NCBI GenBank assembly: GCA_036703275.1
Contig: DATNPK010000102.1
Span: forward strand, 62,001-126,000
Origin: Coleofasciculaceae cyanobacterium
GTDB taxonomy: Bacteria; Cyanobacteriota; Cyanobacteriia; Cyanobacteriales; Xenococcaceae
DNA: 64,000 bases
Reading direction: 5' to 3'
Below are positions 56,461 through 64,000 of this stretch, in pieces; position 1 is the first letter of the stretch, and every line of letters begins with the position of its first letter. The notes under the pieces are model-generated. The model saw nothing but the letters and a program-made list of their open reading frames with translations. It ran no database searches and was not told the origin of the DNA. Made by a program: the position numbers and the translations under genes.

Positions 56461-57213
56461 TTAAGATAAAGCCACAAAAACCAAAAATCCTAAAGAAAAT
56501 AGAATACTAAAAATTAAAAGCTTAAATTCAAAGCTCATTATAGTCTTTTTAACTCTATTTATTTTGACATTATGAAATAACGTATTTCCCTGCTGCTGTC
56601 GCTCAGTAGGAGCGTATTTTGCATATTTTTGTTGAATATGGTTTTTGGCAAGAATAGCTTCCATACCAGCCAAGTTTACTTCAGGTTCTTGAGACGGTTT
56701 AGCTGTAATTGAAATAGGTTTGACTTGAGTAGCATTTTGAGAAGCATCAGAGTTTTTGAGAGGGGTTACTTTAATTGGTGAATTCAAGTAAGATTCAGAT
56801 TGGTTTCGGGGAATCAATGTTGTTAATAACTCTGACTTAAATGCTGAGTATCCTTTATGTACCAACTTAATTGACCACTCCAGTTCTTCAGAAGACACGT
56901 TTTTGAGTAGATAACCTTTAGCTCCCGATTCAGTTGCTTTGCTAACATAGCTTTGATCTTCATAACTACTCAGCATAATTACTTTAATTTCAGGAAACTT
57001 GAGGCTAATTCTTTTCGATACGATTAATCCGTCAATACCAGGAAGATTTATATCTAACAGTACCACATCTGGCTTAACAGCCTCTATTTTCTGGAGCGCG
57101 CTTTCGCCATCTTGAGCATCGCCGACTATTTTTATTTCAGTTGCTTTTTCTAGCAGCACTCTTAGACCTTCACGTACTAAATTTTGATCGTCAACTATTA
57201 AGGTACGAATCAT
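56461..57213 (-). CDS. NarL-type receiver protein with C-terminal membrane anchor
   Basis: 250 residues with unusual architecture. Residues 1-125 are a NarL/FixJ-class receiver (LIVDDQNLVREGLRVLLE, VVLLDINLPGIDGL, MLSSYEDQSYV, GYLLKNVSSEELEWSIKLVH) with all phosphorylation residues. Instead of the usual LuxR helix-turn-helix, a long polar linker (130-215) leads to a single C-terminal hydrophobic helix (FKLLIFSILFSLGFLVFVAL), with basic residues NRVKKT just before it. This predicts a membrane-attached receiver with the receiver domain in the cytoplasm. The output is unknown: it might be a phosphate-controlled scaffold. Related proteins may exist in other cyanobacteria, which I cannot check. 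Confidence 0.8.
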   Translation of the reverse strand: MIRTLIVDDQNLVREGLRVLLEKATEIKIVGDAQDGESALQKIEAVKPDVVLLDINLPGIDGLIVSKRISLKFPEIKVIMLSSYEDQSYVSKATESGAKGYLLKNVSSEELEWSIKLVHKGYSAFKSELLTTLIPRNQSESYLNSPIKVTPLKNSDASQNATQVKPISITAKPSQEPEVNLAGMEAILAKNHIQQKYAKYAPTERQQQGNTLFHNVKINRVKKTIMSFEFKLLIFSILFSLGFLVFVALS

Positions 57214-57684
57214 AATTAGTTATTTAGTTATTGAGAAATATAAATTGAAAATAGAAAGTATAATTTTTTAAATATTATCTTACATTTGGTTACTAAAATA
57301 AAGTAATCAGGATTAGGTTTAATTACTATTGAGGAACGAATTTTGCTTAAATATAGCTAGATCTAGAAAAAAAACGACTATTAATTATTTTTGAAGTCGA
57401 TCGCTCTAAATTGTTGGTGAATTTTGTGCCTGGTGAACAGTATTGTTTGACTCGATCCCCATGCTGTAGATTAAAACTTTAATTAAGAAGCGATCGCCAA
57501 TAAAGCAGCACATCAAGAACATAAAGTAGGCGAGTCTGATTACTAGCGAATAAGATTAACCGCGAAGGCATTTTGTGATGATCCAGATAAAGCTCTAAAT
57601 AAAATTAGGTTTTGCTAATTTGAGACTGTCGAGGAATCAAAACCGATAAAATAAAAAAATCGTTTTCTACTGAGTAAAAAATCT
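57214..57684. other. Intergenic region upstream of gatB
   Basis: 471 bp of AT-rich sequence with one HIP1 site (about 57490). It holds divergent promoters for the receiver gene and gatB presumably, but I found no gene, repeat island or recognised RNA. Confidence 0.4.
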
Positions 57685-59175
57685 ATGACCAGTGCTGCAC
57701 CAACCAAGACAGAGTACGAAGCAATAATTGGCTTAGAAACTCACTGTCAATTAAGTACCGAAACTAAAATTTTTAGCAGCGAATCGACTAAATTTGATGG
57801 CGACAACCCCAATGTTAATATTTCGCCAATTTGTTTAGGATATCCTGGGGTACTACCTGTCTTAAACGAAAAAGTATTAGAGTATGCAGTAAAAGCTGGA
57901 TTAGCTCTCAACTGTCAAATCGCACCTTACAGCAAGTTCGATCGCAAACAATACTTTTATCCCGACTTACCTAAAAATTATCAAATCTCTCAATTCGATC
58001 TTCCTATTGCCGAACATGGTTGGATTGAAATTGAGATTGTGGAAAAACCCAACACCGAACCGATCAGAAAAAAGATTGGGATTACTCGCTTACATATGGA
58101 AGAAGATGCGGGGAAACTGACTCACGGTGGCAGCGATCGCCTTGATGGTTCAACTTATTCTTTAGTAGACTTTAATCGTGCGGGTATACCCTTAGTCGAA
58201 ATTGTTTCTGAACCCGATTTACGTAGTGGCAAAGAGGCAGCGGAATACGCTCAAGAAATTCGCCGTATTATGCTTTATTTAGGTATTAGTGATGGCAAGA
58301 TGAACGAAGGGTCTTTACGCTGTGATGTAAACATCTCCGTGCGTCCTGTGGGACAAAAGGAATTTGGCACTAAGGTAGAAATTAAGAACATGAATTCCTT
58401 TAGCGCGATCCAAAAGGCGATCGACTATGAGATCGAACGGCAGATTGAGGCGATTAAAAACGGCGAACCAATTTATCAAGAAACCCGTCTTTGGCAAGAA
58501 GGTAGTGGACGTACTAAAAGTATGCGTCTTAAGGAAGGAAGCAGCGACTATCGTTATTTTCCCGAACCAGATTTGCCGCCAATTGAAGTGTCTCCAGAAC
58601 AGCTAGAAACCTGGAAAGCAGAACTACCAGAACTCCCTGTAGCTAAACGTCATCGCTATGAGTCAGAATTAGGCTTATCGGCTTATGATACAAGAGTATT
58701 GACAGACGATCGCGCTGTGGCAGAATATTTTGAAGCAGCGATCGCCTCTGGAGCAGATACTAAGCAGCTTGCTAACTGGGTGATGGGAGATATTGCAGCC
58801 TATGTCAACAGTAATAATCTTGGGATCTGGCAAACTCAATTGAAACCCGAAACTCTAGCTGAATTAGTTAGCCTGATTGCCGAAGGTACTATTAGCGGCA
58901 AAATCGGTAAGGATATTTTACCCGAACTACTAACTAAAGGCGGTTCAGCTAAAGCTCTAGTTGAGAAAAAAGGTTTGGTTCAAATTTCTGATACAGGAGA
59001 AATCGAGAAAATCATTGATGAAGTGATCGCTGCCCATCCTCAAGAGTTAGAACAATTCCGCAACGGTAAAACTAAGCTCAAAGGTTTCTTTGTCGGACAA
59101 GTCATGAAGCAAACTGGCGGACGTGCCGATCCTAAGTTGACTAATCAATTGTTAGCTAAGAAATTACAAGGTTAA
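57685..59175 (+). CDS. gatB: Asp/Glu-tRNA amidotransferase subunit B
   Basis: 496 residues. GatB is the kinase/transamidase subunit of GatCAB, converting Glu-tRNA(Gln) to Gln-tRNA(Gln) and Asp-tRNA(Asn) to Asn-tRNA(Asn), needed because cyanobacteria lack GlnRS. The N-terminal signature EAIIGLETHCQLSTETKIFS and LYYPDLPKN-type FYPDLPKNYQISQFDLPI are clear, as are RLHMEEDAGKLTH and LVEIVSEPDLRS. The C-terminal tRNA-recognition domain (LKGFFVGQVMKQTGGRADPK) is complete. gatA and gatC are not adjacent. Confidence 0.97.
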   Translation: MTSAAPTKTEYEAIIGLETHCQLSTETKIFSSESTKFDGDNPNVNISPICLGYPGVLPVLNEKVLEYAVKAGLALNCQIAPYSKFDRKQYFYPDLPKNYQISQFDLPIAEHGWIEIEIVEKPNTEPIRKKIGITRLHMEEDAGKLTHGGSDRLDGSTYSLVDFNRAGIPLVEIVSEPDLRSGKEAAEYAQEIRRIMLYLGISDGKMNEGSLRCDVNISVRPVGQKEFGTKVEIKNMNSFSAIQKAIDYEIERQIEAIKNGEPIYQETRLWQEGSGRTKSMRLKEGSSDYRYFPEPDLPPIEVSPEQLETWKAELPELPVAKRHRYESELGLSAYDTRVLTDDRAVAEYFEAAIASGADTKQLANWVMGDIAAYVNSNNLGIWQTQLKPETLAELVSLIAEGTISGKIGKDILPELLTKGGSAKALVEKKGLVQISDTGEIEKIIDEVIAAHPQELEQFRNGKTKLKGFFVGQVMKQTGGRADPKLTNQLLAKKLQG

Positions 59176-59186
59176 TTAAATTAGGA

Positions 59187-59300
59187 CAGAAAAACCCTGT
59201 AGAGGACGGGGTTGATCGACTCTGGAGGTTGACTCCAGAGACAACACGGACGGCTGGAAGGAATGTCGGGGTAACCTGCATCGCGTCCTCCACTCGTAAA
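59187..59300 (-). mobile_element. Structured element, possible relic of an IS200/IS605 (TnpB) right end
   Basis: A perfect hairpin (CTCTGGAG, loop GTTGA, CTCCAGAG, 59220-59240) lies inside an outer pair GAGGACG/CGTCCTC (59202 with 59290). Read on the minus strand it ends CCCCGTCCTCTACAGGG then TTTTTC, which resembles the 3' terminal structure and omega-RNA region of IS1341-type TnpB elements. No tnpB frame remains. It also fits a role as terminator for the convergent phoH transcript, so the mobile origin is inference. Confidence 0.35.
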
Positions 59301-59320
59301 TAACCTTTAATTTCTCACTC

Positions 59321-60646
59321 CTAAAGCAGGGCTGTGGCTCTTTCTGCTAATCCAGAACGTTCACCTTTGGAGAGGGTAATATGACCTGCGAGGGGTTCGT
59401 GCTTAAATCTTTCTACAACATACGTAAGTCCATTGCTGGCAGCATCGATATAAGGATTATCAATCTGATCGGGATCTCCTGTTAAGACAACTTTAGTTCC
59501 TTCCCCAGCACGAGTGATAATTGTCTTTACCTCATGAGGAGTAAGATTTTGCGCCTCGTCAATAATTAAAAACTGCTGGGGAATAGTACGACCTCGAATA
59601 TAGGTTAGGGGTTCAATTTGCAGCAGTCCCATCTCAATTAATTCTTCGTGTCCTCTGCGCCAATGTCCAGGCTTTTGATTAGTATCATGAGTGCCAAAGA
59701 TTAAGTCGAAATTGTCATATAAAGGCTGCATCCAAGGAGTTAGCTTTTCATTAATATCTCCTGGAAGAAACCCAATATCTTTGCCCATTGGAACAACTGG
59801 ACGAGAGATCAAAAGACGAGTATAAAGTTTTTCATCAGCAACTTTTTGCAGTCCTGCGGCGATCGCTAATAAAGTTTTTCCTGTCCCTGCTTTACCCACC
59901 AAGGTAACTAACTTAATTGAGTCTTGTAACAGTAAATTAAGAGCGAACCTTTGTTCTCGGTTACGGGATTGTATACGTGATACCCCTAGTTTTGGTAACG
60001 CCACTAAGGGAATAATTTTGCTACTTTCTCCCTCTACCATGCCCAATGCGGTGTGGGACGGATTATTACTATCTACGAGGGTGATATCTTGATTGGGTAA
60101 AAATTTTTGTTCGAGAGTAATTGAACCAGCTTGAAAAAACTCGGCAATTTGCTCTGCACTAACTAATACTTCGGTCGTACCTGTATAAAGTTCATCTACG
60201 TCTACTTTATCTGTTTCATAGTCTTCTGCATTAAGTCCTAAAGCATCTGCTTTAATGCGTAGATTAGTGTCTTTACTAACTACAATCACGGGACACTGAT
60301 ACTTTTGTTTGCACTGCATTCCCACCGCTAAAATCGAGTTGTCCGCCAGATCGCCGCTTAATTCGAGAGGTAATTTTTTCAGAGTATCACGATCGCCTAA
60401 TGCTACTCGTAGAGTTCCGCCATTACTCAATTCTACCCCTGTAGTTAAATGACCCTGCTGGCGCAGCTGATCTAGAGTACGGGAGACTTCTCTAGCGTTA
60501 CGACCAGTCATTTCTGGCTGTTTTTTAAAGCGATCTAGCTCTTCAATTACGGCGATCGGTAGTACTATTTCATTGTCTTCAAACCGCAATATCGCAGTTG
60601 GGTCATGGAGTATTACATTAGTATCAACAACAAAGATTTTTTTCAT
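59321..60646 (-). CDS. PhoH-family ATPase with N-terminal PIN domain
   Basis: 441 residues: PIN-type nuclease domain (1-140; VVDTNVILHDPTAIL with acidic metal ligands, VSKDTNLRIKADALG) followed by PhoH ATPase (about 205-441; Walker A VGKAGTGKTLLA, Walker B FLIIDEAQNLTPHEVKTI and VLTGDPDQID). This PhoH2-like fusion is proposed to be an RNase/RNA helicase in other bacteria. The name comes from E. coli PhoH, but no Pho box is visible upstream here. It ends 21 bp from the structured element at 59187. Confidence 0.9.
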   Translation of the reverse strand: MKKIFVVDTNVILHDPTAILRFEDNEIVLPIAVIEELDRFKKQPEMTGRNAREVSRTLDQLRQQGHLTTGVELSNGGTLRVALGDRDTLKKLPLELSGDLADNSILAVGMQCKQKYQCPVIVVSKDTNLRIKADALGLNAEDYETDKVDVDELYTGTTEVLVSAEQIAEFFQAGSITLEQKFLPNQDITLVDSNNPSHTALGMVEGESSKIIPLVALPKLGVSRIQSRNREQRFALNLLLQDSIKLVTLVGKAGTGKTLLAIAAGLQKVADEKLYTRLLISRPVVPMGKDIGFLPGDINEKLTPWMQPLYDNFDLIFGTHDTNQKPGHWRRGHEELIEMGLLQIEPLTYIRGRTIPQQFLIIDEAQNLTPHEVKTIITRAGEGTKVVLTGDPDQIDNPYIDAASNGLTYVVERFKHEPLAGHITLSKGERSGLAERATALL

Positions 60647-60969
60647 TCAATCGTGAACTACTGGGAATATTTTTCGGTAAGTTTAATTGTGCCTTAAAAA
60701 AGGCGATCGATGCTTAATCTTATAATTTATTGCCTGACTCTAAGCAGTCAAATTTAGTTACCATAACTATTATTGATTACATACTCCCAATTATTGTTCG
60801 TTTATTCTTTCCATATTTGCTGCGTTTTTGGTAAATAATTATTGGTTTGATTAATCTAGTTGGTGGCTTAATAAACTAATCTAGATAATTGGTTTTAACT
60901 AATTGCCTTTCTATCTACATTTGCTACTGATTAATAATAGTCGGAGACGGTAAATTAAGCTCAATTTAA

Positions 60970-61530
60970 AAAGCAGTTTGCAGGCGATTTTTAACTCTGG
61001 CATGTATTTCGGCGGCTTCTTCAATCAAAAACTTTTCTAAATCTTCCCTAGCTTGTTTAATTTCTGCTTTAATATCCTGACTAAGTTTAAGAATTAATTA
61101 TTGCAGCCTATGTTTAGCTTTGCTAATAGTTTATTGAGTAAATTATTCGGTTTTTAGTTGATTTTTGAAAGATACAATCCCCGCAGTTTTATATTCAATT
61201 ACTGCTTTGAGATTATCTGATACCCATTTGGGGAAAAGTTCAAAGTCGCTCAAATTGCTCAATAACAAATTTCTAGCATTGATATCAGCTTTTTCGATCG
61301 CATCAGCCTGAACATATTCTTCCTCAACAAAAAAATTTTCGACACATCGATCGCCGCTTCGGTTTTAAGCTGCTCTAATACCTGGAAATTCTGCTGTAGC
61401 TTAATTTTGACATCGGCAATACAGCTTAAGCGATCGCATTAATAATAGTGGATTTACTAGTCTTCATCGTTGCTACAATTGCCATTGGCAATTCTAAATT
61501 GGCAACGTTTTGATCCACAGCTACATTTGC
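60970..61530 (-). pseudogene. Dynamin-like GTPase, heavily decayed
   Basis: Minus-strand relic with several frameshifts and stops. One fragment (rc near 61440-61510) reads ELPMAIVATMKTSKSTIINA, recalling the P-loop (GKST) and start of cyanobacterial dynamin-family GTPases (usually MKAGKST). Other fragments are LLLSNLSDFELFPKWVSDNL and QDIKAEIKQAREDLEKFLIE. No continuous frame exceeds about 60 residues. Its 5' part is missing or degraded. The preceding stretch 60647-60969 is AT-rich with no gene seen. Confidence 0.65.
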
Positions 61531-62103
61531 TTATTTTTTCTTCTGGTAGATTTTGGCTTTGCGTAGTTGTTTAGTTACGACGCTATTTTTGCTAGATTTA
61601 TTTTTGAGACGAAGCTTACGACTCGAAGCGATCCAATCACTGATGCTATGACTCATTGCACCAATTTCTAATCCGACAGTAAGAGCTATTGTTTCTTGAT
61701 GATATTTTCTAAGTAACAATAATTGTTCCTGGACAAAATCTTGCCAATTCCAGGTAAAACCGAAACACAACTGAGCGATCCCCACTACAAAGATACTAAC
61801 CCAGCCGATCATCACCAATAAATATGCAATGCGGAGACAAGTACCAATAATAGGGCCATGAGATAACACCGAACGATGTCGTAAAAACTTACGGTATGGC
61901 AGCCAAATACCGCGTATAATGCTCCAACGTTTGTATTGAATCGAGTCAATATCTAAATCTGGACCAAACATCATCCCGCTAAATAGAAATCCGCCAGAGA
62001 GAATTAAAGTCAAGTCTCCGTTGTTAGTAAAACCGTAAGTAACTCCCGCCACCCAGGGGAGAATCCAAAGAGTAATGCGATCGTGTGTGACTCCAGAAGG
62101 CAT
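61531..62103 (-). CDS. DUF2227 putative metal-binding membrane protein
   Basis: 190 residues with about four hydrophobic segments. The start MPSGVTHDRITLW and the conserved SGMMFGPDLDIDSIQYKRW and FLRHRSVLSHGPIIGT motifs are typical of DUF2227 proteins, where histidines and aspartates are thought to bind metal (family suggestion, unproven). The C-terminus is strongly basic (LRKAKIYQKKK). Function is unknown. The gene is divergent from tyrS with 170 bp between starts. Confidence 0.75.
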   Translation of the reverse strand: MPSGVTHDRITLWILPWVAGVTYGFTNNGDLTLILSGGFLFSGMMFGPDLDIDSIQYKRWSIIRGIWLPYRKFLRHRSVLSHGPIIGTCLRIAYLLVMIGWVSIFVVGIAQLCFGFTWNWQDFVQEQLLLLRKYHQETIALTVGLEIGAMSHSISDWIASSRKLRLKNKSSKNSVVTKQLRKAKIYQKKK

Positions 62104-62273
62104 AGTTTATTTTAGCGCTCGGTTGCAAATGAGCAGTTATCAATTATTGAATAATGTTGCTAGGGTAAGGGACTTTTGGCGTAATGAACAGTAGGCAATT
62201 TATCGATTTAGGGTAAATAGTCTGATACTTTGGTAATCTGACTAAAGTGATTTGTTCAATGGGTGATTGAGTA

Positions 62274-63497
62274 ATGTCTGATTCCGATTCCAATAATAGT
62301 TTAGATTGGCTGTATCGAGGTACAAGCGAAATCTTTCCAGATCGGTCTGATTCGGATAATCGAGATGAGAATTTAAGTCAGCGGATAGCACAAAGGCATC
62401 GCCCTTTAAGAGTCAAGTTAGGTATCGACCCTACAGGTACAGACATTCACCTGGGTCATAGTATTCCCTTTCGCAAGTTACGCGCTTTTCAAGATGCAGG
62501 ACACACGGCAGTAGTAATTATTGGCGACTTTACCGCTCAAATTGGCGATCCGACAGGCAAGTCTGATGTCCGTCGTCAACTAACCCCAGAAGAGGTAAAA
62601 GCCAACGCTCAAAGCTATTTAGACCAGTTACGACCTATTTTAGATTTTGATACTCCAGGACGGTTAGAAATTCGTTATAACTCTGAATGGCTAAGTAAAT
62701 TAAATCTCGCTCAGATCCAGGAATTGCTGGCTACGATGACCGTCGGACAAATGTTAGCTAAAGAAGGTTTTGCCGAACGCTACGGTCAAGAAAAACCGAT
62801 TTTCCTCCATGAATTTTTATATCCTTTGATGCAGGGTTATGATTCGGTAGCAGTGGAAGCGGATGTTGAGTTGGGAGGAACAGACCAGAAGTTTAATATT
62901 GCCGTGGGACGAGATTTGCAACGGCACTTTAAGAAAACTCCGCAGTTTGGTTTGCTGTTACCAATTTTACTAGGTACGGACGGAGTACAAAAAATGTCTA
63001 AATCTTTGGGTAATTACGTGGGACTACAGGAAGACGCTTTGTCGATGTATTCTAAGCTGGAAAAAACTCCTGATAATTTGCTTAAAGATTACTTTGAGCT
63101 GTTAACCAATCTAGATTTAAGCCAATTACCCGAAAACCCCCGTCAATCGCAAAAACTATTAGCTATTGAGATCGCATCCCAGTTTCATGGGTTAGATGCA
63201 GCAAAACAGGCAAAGCAAACAGCAGAACAAATTGTGCTTCAGGGTAATACCACAGGGGGAAATCTTGCCGAATATTGCCTGTTAGAGGTAGAGTTTCCCG
63301 CCAAGCTATTTTACATTTTAAGTGCAAGTGGCTTGTGTAAAAGCAGTGGCGAGGGTCGCAGGCAGATTCAGGGGGGTGCAGTCCGTTTAGATGGCGATCG
63401 CCAAACTGAGGTTAATTTGGTTTTTGATTCTCCTGATGAACTAACGGGAAAAGTGCTACAAGTAGGCAAGAAAAAGTTTATTCGCTTAGTTTCCTAA
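62274..63497 (+). CDS. tyrS: Tyrosyl-tRNA synthetase
   Basis: 407 residues. Class I synthetase charging tRNA-Tyr. It has the HIGH-equivalent HLGHS (about 62), the tyrosine pocket [13 protein letters not shown] and KMSKS (about 242), and a C-terminal S4-like RNA-binding domain ([20 protein letters not shown]). The first 35 residues ([20 protein letters not shown]) are an acidic extension before the core. It is the last complete gene in the window. Confidence 0.96.
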   Translation: MSDSDSNNSLDWLYRGTSEIFPDRSDSDNRDENLSQRIAQRHRPLRVKLGIDPTGTDIHLGHSIPFRKLRAFQDAGHTAVVIIGDFTAQIGDPTGKSDVRRQLTPEEVKANAQSYLDQLRPILDFDTPGRLEIRYNSEWLSKLNLAQIQELLATMTVGQMLAKEGFAERYGQEKPIFLHEFLYPLMQGYDSVAVEADVELGGTDQKFNIAVGRDLQRHFKKTPQFGLLLPILLGTDGVQKMSKSLGNYVGLQEDALSMYSKLEKTPDNLLKDYFELLTNLDLSQLPENPRQSQKLLAIEIASQFHGLDAAKQAKQTAEQIVLQGNTTGGNLAEYCLLEVEFPAKLFYILSASGLCKSSGEGRRQIQGGAVRLDGDRQTEVNLVFDSPDELTGKVLQVGKKKFIRLVS

Positions 63498-63510
63498 GTA
63501 TTGATTAGTG

Positions 63511-64000
63511 GTGCTTAATTTTTTTAAAGTTTGCTATTTAAGCGTATTAACAACCGCTGTCTTGATGGTTATTCCCCTTAGATCTATAGCTGATGACCGA
63601 ATTCAAAGCATCCAGTCGTTCCTAACTTCTTTCGATCGCGATCGAGGAGTAATTATTAGTAATGAAAATTTAAGCGAAGAGAACTTTACTTGTCCCGATA
63701 ATGTCAAAGAATTAACCGCCTTGCTCTTAAAAGATTTACCCGCCTATAGTAATCGTGTAATTCAAAGAACTCAAGCGATAAATCAAGCAGCAGGAATTGA
63801 AAACTATATTATTACCGCTAGTCAGGCTGAGTTTGAGCCTCTAGATTTGCCCAGACTTCAATACGACACCAAAGGCGATCGCGATCCAGAACAAGTTTTT
63901 TTTACAGTTTTAGAAAGACAGTATATCAATAACAAAATCGTTGATATTCAGACTTATCACTGGTTATTCTTAACCCAGACTGATAGTGGTTGGCGCACGG
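63511..64000 (+). CDS. Secreted hypothetical protein, 3' end beyond window
   Basis: Open frame from GTG 63511 (or GTG 63508) running off the right edge, at least 163 codons. A signal peptide-like N-terminus (MLNFFKVCYLSVLTTAVLMV, cleavage near SIADD) is followed by a soluble, charged region including RGVIISNENLSEENFTCPD and YSNRVIQRTQAINQAAGIEN. I recognise no named family. It starts 14 bp after the tyrS stop, so it could be co-transcribed. Confidence 0.6.
   Translation, partial: MLNFFKVCYLSVLTTAVLMVIPLRSIADDRIQSIQSFLTSFDRDRGVIISNENLSEENFTCPDNVKELTALLLKDLPAYSNRVIQRTQAINQAAGIENYIITASQAEFEPLDLPRLQYDTKGDRDPEQVFFTVLERQYINNKIVDIQTYHWLFLTQTDSGWRT

Noticed and set aside
59187-59300. Signal recognition particle RNA or 6S RNA
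   Set aside because: The conserved SRP loop sequence is absent and the structure does not match a 6S bubble.

Overview
The window is chromosomal DNA from a cyanobacterium. It carries photosystem genes (psaE, psbZ) and a plastid-type ycf33/DUF751 gene. The nitrate transporter has the cyanobacterial NrtC fusion of an ATPase with a solute-binding domain, and the HIP1 octamer GCGATCGC occurs throughout. The low G+C content, large intergenic spaces and many dispersed hairpin repeats suggest a large-genome coccoid or baeocytous lineage (Pleurocapsales/Xenococcaceae-like), but that placement is a guess.

Layout. 1-6.3 kb: truncated topoisomerase IB, a DUF2945-DUF3140 protein, a YflT-like stress protein, a three-gene phosphorelay set on the minus strand (Rcp-type receiver and two receiver-kinases) and hisH. 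6.5-11.5 kb: a conserved hypothetical, ygfZ, psaE with a long C-terminal tail, a CDF transporter and a frameshifted GFA-family gene, interleaved with repeat islands. 11.7-14.7 kb: an OmpR/PhoB-type two-component system, then a 2-oxoglutarate/Fe(II) oxygenase bracketed by sequences closely resembling the enterobacterial Pho box. 16-28 kb: an ion-homeostasis block with an SLC13/RCK permease, two CPA2 antiporters carrying universal-stress-like tails, ExoD, a PacL-like P2A ATPase, a secreted protein ending in seven Met/His-rich 13-residue repeats, and a probable outer-membrane barrel. 28.1-36 kb: a sulfatase, then nrtABCD behind a perfect NtcA site and paired ATGCAT motifs. 36.1-38.6 kb: a c-di-AMP (ydaO/yuaA-type) riboswitch, two small paralogous SH3-like proteins and an ArsB/NhaD-type permease. 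38.7-64 kb: mostly housekeeping genes (rimK-like, tRNA-Val, NDP-sugar synthase, scpA, pdxH, fetB-like, tsaB, M16 peptidase, rhomboid, pgk, malQ, psbZ, ribH, gatB, phoH, tyrS) plus an unusual receiver protein with a C-terminal membrane anchor, and relics of an MscS channel, a dynamin-like GTPase and possibly an IS200/IS605 end.

How it fits together. Ion and osmotic homeostasis recurs: two antiporters, a Ca-type ATPase, a CDF transporter, an SLC13/RCK permease, a dead mscS fragment, and a c-di-AMP riboswitch in front of a permease. Nitrogen control is explicit at nrtA, and a phosphate-type operator appears at the oxygenase. The most unusual candidates are the riboswitch with its tandem small proteins, the Pho-box-like operators, the Met/His-repeat secreted protein with its barrel partner, the membrane-anchored receiver, and the six mosaic hairpin-repeat islands. 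No CRISPR array, prophage or intact transposase was seen.
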